Part shown: piece after piece, positions 32,718-34,329 of the stretch
Layout of the letters: each line of letters begins with the position of its first letter
How positions within the stretch are numbered: position 1 is the first letter of the stretch
DNA from: Planctomycetota bacterium
GTDB taxonomy: Bacteria > Planctomycetota > Planctomycetia > Pirellulales > Lacipirellulaceae
Reading direction: 5' to 3'
Length of the DNA stretch: 34,329 nt
Assembly (NCBI GenBank): GCA_024278955.1
Contig: JAJRSE010000101.1
Coordinates: 1-34,329 of the forward strand
Notes under the pieces: generated by a model
The model's input: only the letters and a program-made list of their open reading frames with translations
Told to the model about the DNA's origin: nothing
Databases searched by the model: none
Position numbers and translations under genes: made by a program

Positions 32718-33977
32718 ATGGCACAGCCCCAAGGTTCTCTTTACGAAATTCGTTGGAACGAAATTTTCCCTTGGCTGATCCTCGTGCGCGCGTTGCGTGT
32801 GTCGGTTATGGTTCGCGTCTTGGCGTTTGCCTTGGTTGGAGTGCTTCTGACCGAAGGGGGCTGGTTGGGCATCGACCGAGTTTTCACCGAAGACTCTGCC
32901 GGACTGGAGCAACTGACCGATCGATTGGAGAGATCCTCTTTAGCGGACTCGGCTTCGATATTACAAGTAGTCGAAAAATTGCAAGTTGTCGAAAGCGTAC
33001 CCCAATTGGAAGACTTCGCAAGCCGCACAAGCTCGGGGCCCTTGGTTCGAGCTTGGTCGTGGTTGGCCCAACCGTTTGCGAAGCTGACCAACCGCGAAAC
33101 AAGCTGGCGACGTTCGTTGGCGTTGTTGCTGAGCGGTATTTGGACGATCGTTGTATGGTCGCTTCTGGGTGGGGCTATTTCGCGAATTTCTGCTGTTTAT
33201 CTCACGCGAGGCGAAATGCTTGATCCGCGAGCGGCCTTCAAGGCTTCGCTCGCCAAATGGGGATCGACAGCCGCGGCCCCGTTGATCGTCCTGCTGGGCG
33301 TTGCTGCGTTGGCAGTTCCCATGGTTTTGTATGGACTCCTTGTGCGGCTTGATATCTTTGCCATGTTTTTTGGCTTGCTCTGGGTCTTAGTGCTCGCTTG
33401 GGGCATGTTGCTTGCGCTAGCGATGCTCGGGCTACTGTTAGGCTGGCCCTTGATGTGGGCGACCATGAGTGTTGAACGTACCGATTCGTTCGATGGAGTA
33501 AGCCGCTGCTATGCGTACGTCTATCAACGACCCTTGCATCTCGTGTTTTATGTTCTGGTCGCATCTTGCCTTGGTTTTTTTGGTGAGTTTGCGGTCAGCT
33601 GTTTTTCTGTTGCTGCGGTAGCACTCTCGGAGTGGACCATTAGCTGGGGAGCAGGCAACGAGCGAACTGCCGAGTTGGTAACGAGGGCAGGCGCAGATGC
33701 TCAATCGGCATTGAGTACGAACCCGAGCGTTATGGCGAGTGTTGGCATAAGAGCAATACAGTTTTGGAAGTGGACGCTCGAGGCGATTGTCGCCTCGTAC
33801 GCGGTCGGATACCTCTGGTCTTCCTCGGTTGGCATTTACTTGCTTCTGCGTCGGCACATCGATTCAACCGAGATGGATGAGATCGCGTTGGACTTGGGCC
33901 AGTTTCCGCAAAGTGGCTTGCCTGACCTAGAGGCCGACGAATCGGGTGTGCCAGAGGTCAAGAAGAAAGAATCTTGA
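32718..33977 (+). CDS. Multi-pass membrane protein, function unknown
   Basis: A 419-residue integral membrane protein. The N-terminus reads RWNEIFPWLILVRALRVSV, followed by a TM helix at about residues 30-48. A soluble Leu/Ser/Glu-rich loop (about 55-125) separates it from a cluster of five or six TM segments (135-310). A polar loop and a last TM (about 360-385) come before an acidic tail ending EVKKKES. No transporter or enzyme motif is recognised. It is 116 bp after trkH, beyond a block of overlapping inverted repeats, so co-transcription with trkAH is uncertain. It resembles conserved planctomycete proteins I cannot name. Confidence 0.8.
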   Translation: MAQPQGSLYEIRWNEIFPWLILVRALRVSVMVRVLAFALVGVLLTEGGWLGIDRVFTEDSAGLEQLTDRLERSSLADSASILQVVEKLQVVESVPQLEDFASRTSSGPLVRAWSWLAQPFAKLTNRETSWRRSLALLLSGIWTIVVWSLLGGAISRISAVYLTRGEMLDPRAAFKASLAKWGSTAAAPLIVLLGVAALAVPMVLYGLLVRLDIFAMFFGLLWVLVLAWGMLLALAMLGLLLGWPLMWATMSVERTDSFDGVSRCYAYVYQRPLHLVFYVLVASCLGFFGEFAVSCFSVAAVALSEWTISWGAGNERTAELVTRAGADAQSALSTNPSVMASVGIRAIQFWKWTLEAIVASYAVGYLWSSSVGIYLLLRRHIDSTEMDEIALDLGQFPQSGLPDLEADESGVPEVKKKES

Positions 33978-34053
33978 GAATAACGAACGACGAAATTAAG
34001 AATGTGGAATGGACGAGGCCTTGTCGAACCATTGCCTAAAGCGGGTTTATTTT

Positions 34054-34105
34054 GACAGGATAAAACAGGATGGACGGGATCATTCGGTCGAATCCTGTTC
34101 GTCGG
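34054..34105. repeat. ACAGGAT repeat with imperfect inverted partner
   Basis: ACAGGAT occurs at 34055-34061 and 34065-34071, with a GACGGGAT variant at 34073-34080. The inverse ATCCTGT is at 34092-34098. This looks like a degraded member of the widespread ACAGGAT...ATCCTGT intergenic hairpin repeats. It lies between the last gene and the terminal repeat. Confidence 0.5.
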
Positions 34106-34207
34106 TTAAAATCGGGGCACTCTTCAAGCAGTTTGGCAAGCAGCAACGTACTGAACGCATCCAAAAAATCAAATAGTCGAAAGCTTTGTACAACGGATGA
34201 TAATACT

Positions 34208-34329
34208 GGTTCATCCGACTAAAGCGTACATGGCTTACAAAAAGGTGGACATGCTGTTCCAGTAAGAAGTGATTGAACGACTTCTTCCAGGAAGGTATCA
34301 GCATGTCCACACGTTTGTTGTACCACGCA
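34208..34329. repeat. Right copy of the 122-bp perfect inverted repeat
   Basis: Exact reverse complement of 14-135, running to the final base of the window. It carries the same hairpin (34245-34310), here followed leftward by T5 on the minus strand. A 76-codon minus frame at 34080-34310 begins inside it and continues into unique sequence; it has no recognisable features and is probably not a gene. Confidence 0.95.

Noticed and set aside
34080..34310. 76-codon minus-strand frame at the right end
   Set aside because: It begins inside the terminal repeat and runs into unique DNA; the left repeat copy has no equivalent continuation, so it is unlikely to be coding.
1..34329. Circular molecule suggested by CACGCA at both the first and last six bases
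   Set aside because: A 6-base overlap is not meaningful, and the same bases are explained by the inverted terminal repeat and its flanking small palindrome. The gene content is chromosomal.
1..34329. CRISPR array, tRNA, rRNA or replication origin
   Set aside because: No regularly spaced direct repeats, no cloverleaf-like sequence and no rRNA stretch were seen on reading. A tRNAscan/Rfam search would settle it.

Overview
The window looks like planctomycete chromosome, probably order Pirellulales. The evidence is the combination of a DUF1559 prepilin-like protein, an exosortase/EpsI locus with divergent polysaccharide-export genes, tetrahydromethanopterin-linked C1 genes (fae, mtdB), an ABC permease followed by a large helical protein of planctomycete type, and a planctomycete-style tyrosine-recombinase remnant. 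This assignment rests on protein families and gene order read by eye; no database search was run. No rRNA, tRNA or CRISPR array was recognised.

Layout. (1) 1-705: a 122-bp repeat that recurs in perfect inverted orientation at the other end of the window, then a frameshifted integrase remnant. (2) 705-6902, minus strand: a tightly packed catabolic operon. In transcription order it encodes a PLP-dependent D-threonine-aldolase/alanine-racemase-like enzyme, a deleted remnant of a dihydrodipicolinate-synthase-family gene, an amidohydrolase, a Rid-family deaminase, a 3-hydroxyacyl-CoA-dehydrogenase-like enzyme, an M19 dipeptidase and a sodium:solute symporter. Many joints are 4-bp ATGA overlaps. 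A start-less HEAT-repeat reading frame lies just upstream, and a HpcH/HpaI aldolase is divergent at 7521. (3) 8478-18377: an envelope/exopolysaccharide region. An MMPL/RND transporter, a Wzz-type tyrosine-autokinase-like protein with an abnormal P-loop, and an exosortase are on the minus strand. A Wza-like export protein, a low-complexity exported protein and an EpsI-family protein are on the plus strand. (4) 18401-19136: a REP-associated tyrosine transposase bracketed by two identical 32-bp palindromes. (5) 19172-20281: a DUF1559 pseudopilin-like protein, then a repeat-rich leader. (6) 21004-22947: fae, mtdB and a TPR protein. (7) 23001-24536: a YifB/ComM-type ATPase. (8) 24960-29354: an ABC ATPase, its permease and a large planctomycete-type protein. 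(9) 29660-32601: trkA-trkH potassium uptake. (10) 32718-33977: a multi-pass membrane protein, followed by the second copy of the terminal repeat.

How the parts work together. The 705-6902 operon reads as an import-and-degrade pathway for an amino-acid-like compound. The symporter and dipeptidase would supply substrate, the PLP enzyme and Rid protein would make and clear imine/enamine intermediates, and the dehydrogenase, amidohydrolase and (formerly) a pyruvate-type aldolase would process the carbon skeleton. The substrate is unknown. The exosortase region pairs a membrane sorting enzyme with a polysaccharide export system, as in PEP-CTERM/EPS loci, but no sorting substrate is visible here. 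The fae-mtdB pair is the formaldehyde-capture end of the H4MPT C1 pathway.

The most notable points are the internally deleted aldolase gene still carrying both translational-coupling joints, the Walker A lysine-to-cysteine change in the Wzz/kinase protein, the compact RAYT-REP unit with a frame-shifting tandem duplication at its 3' end, and the perfect inverted repeats at both window ends.
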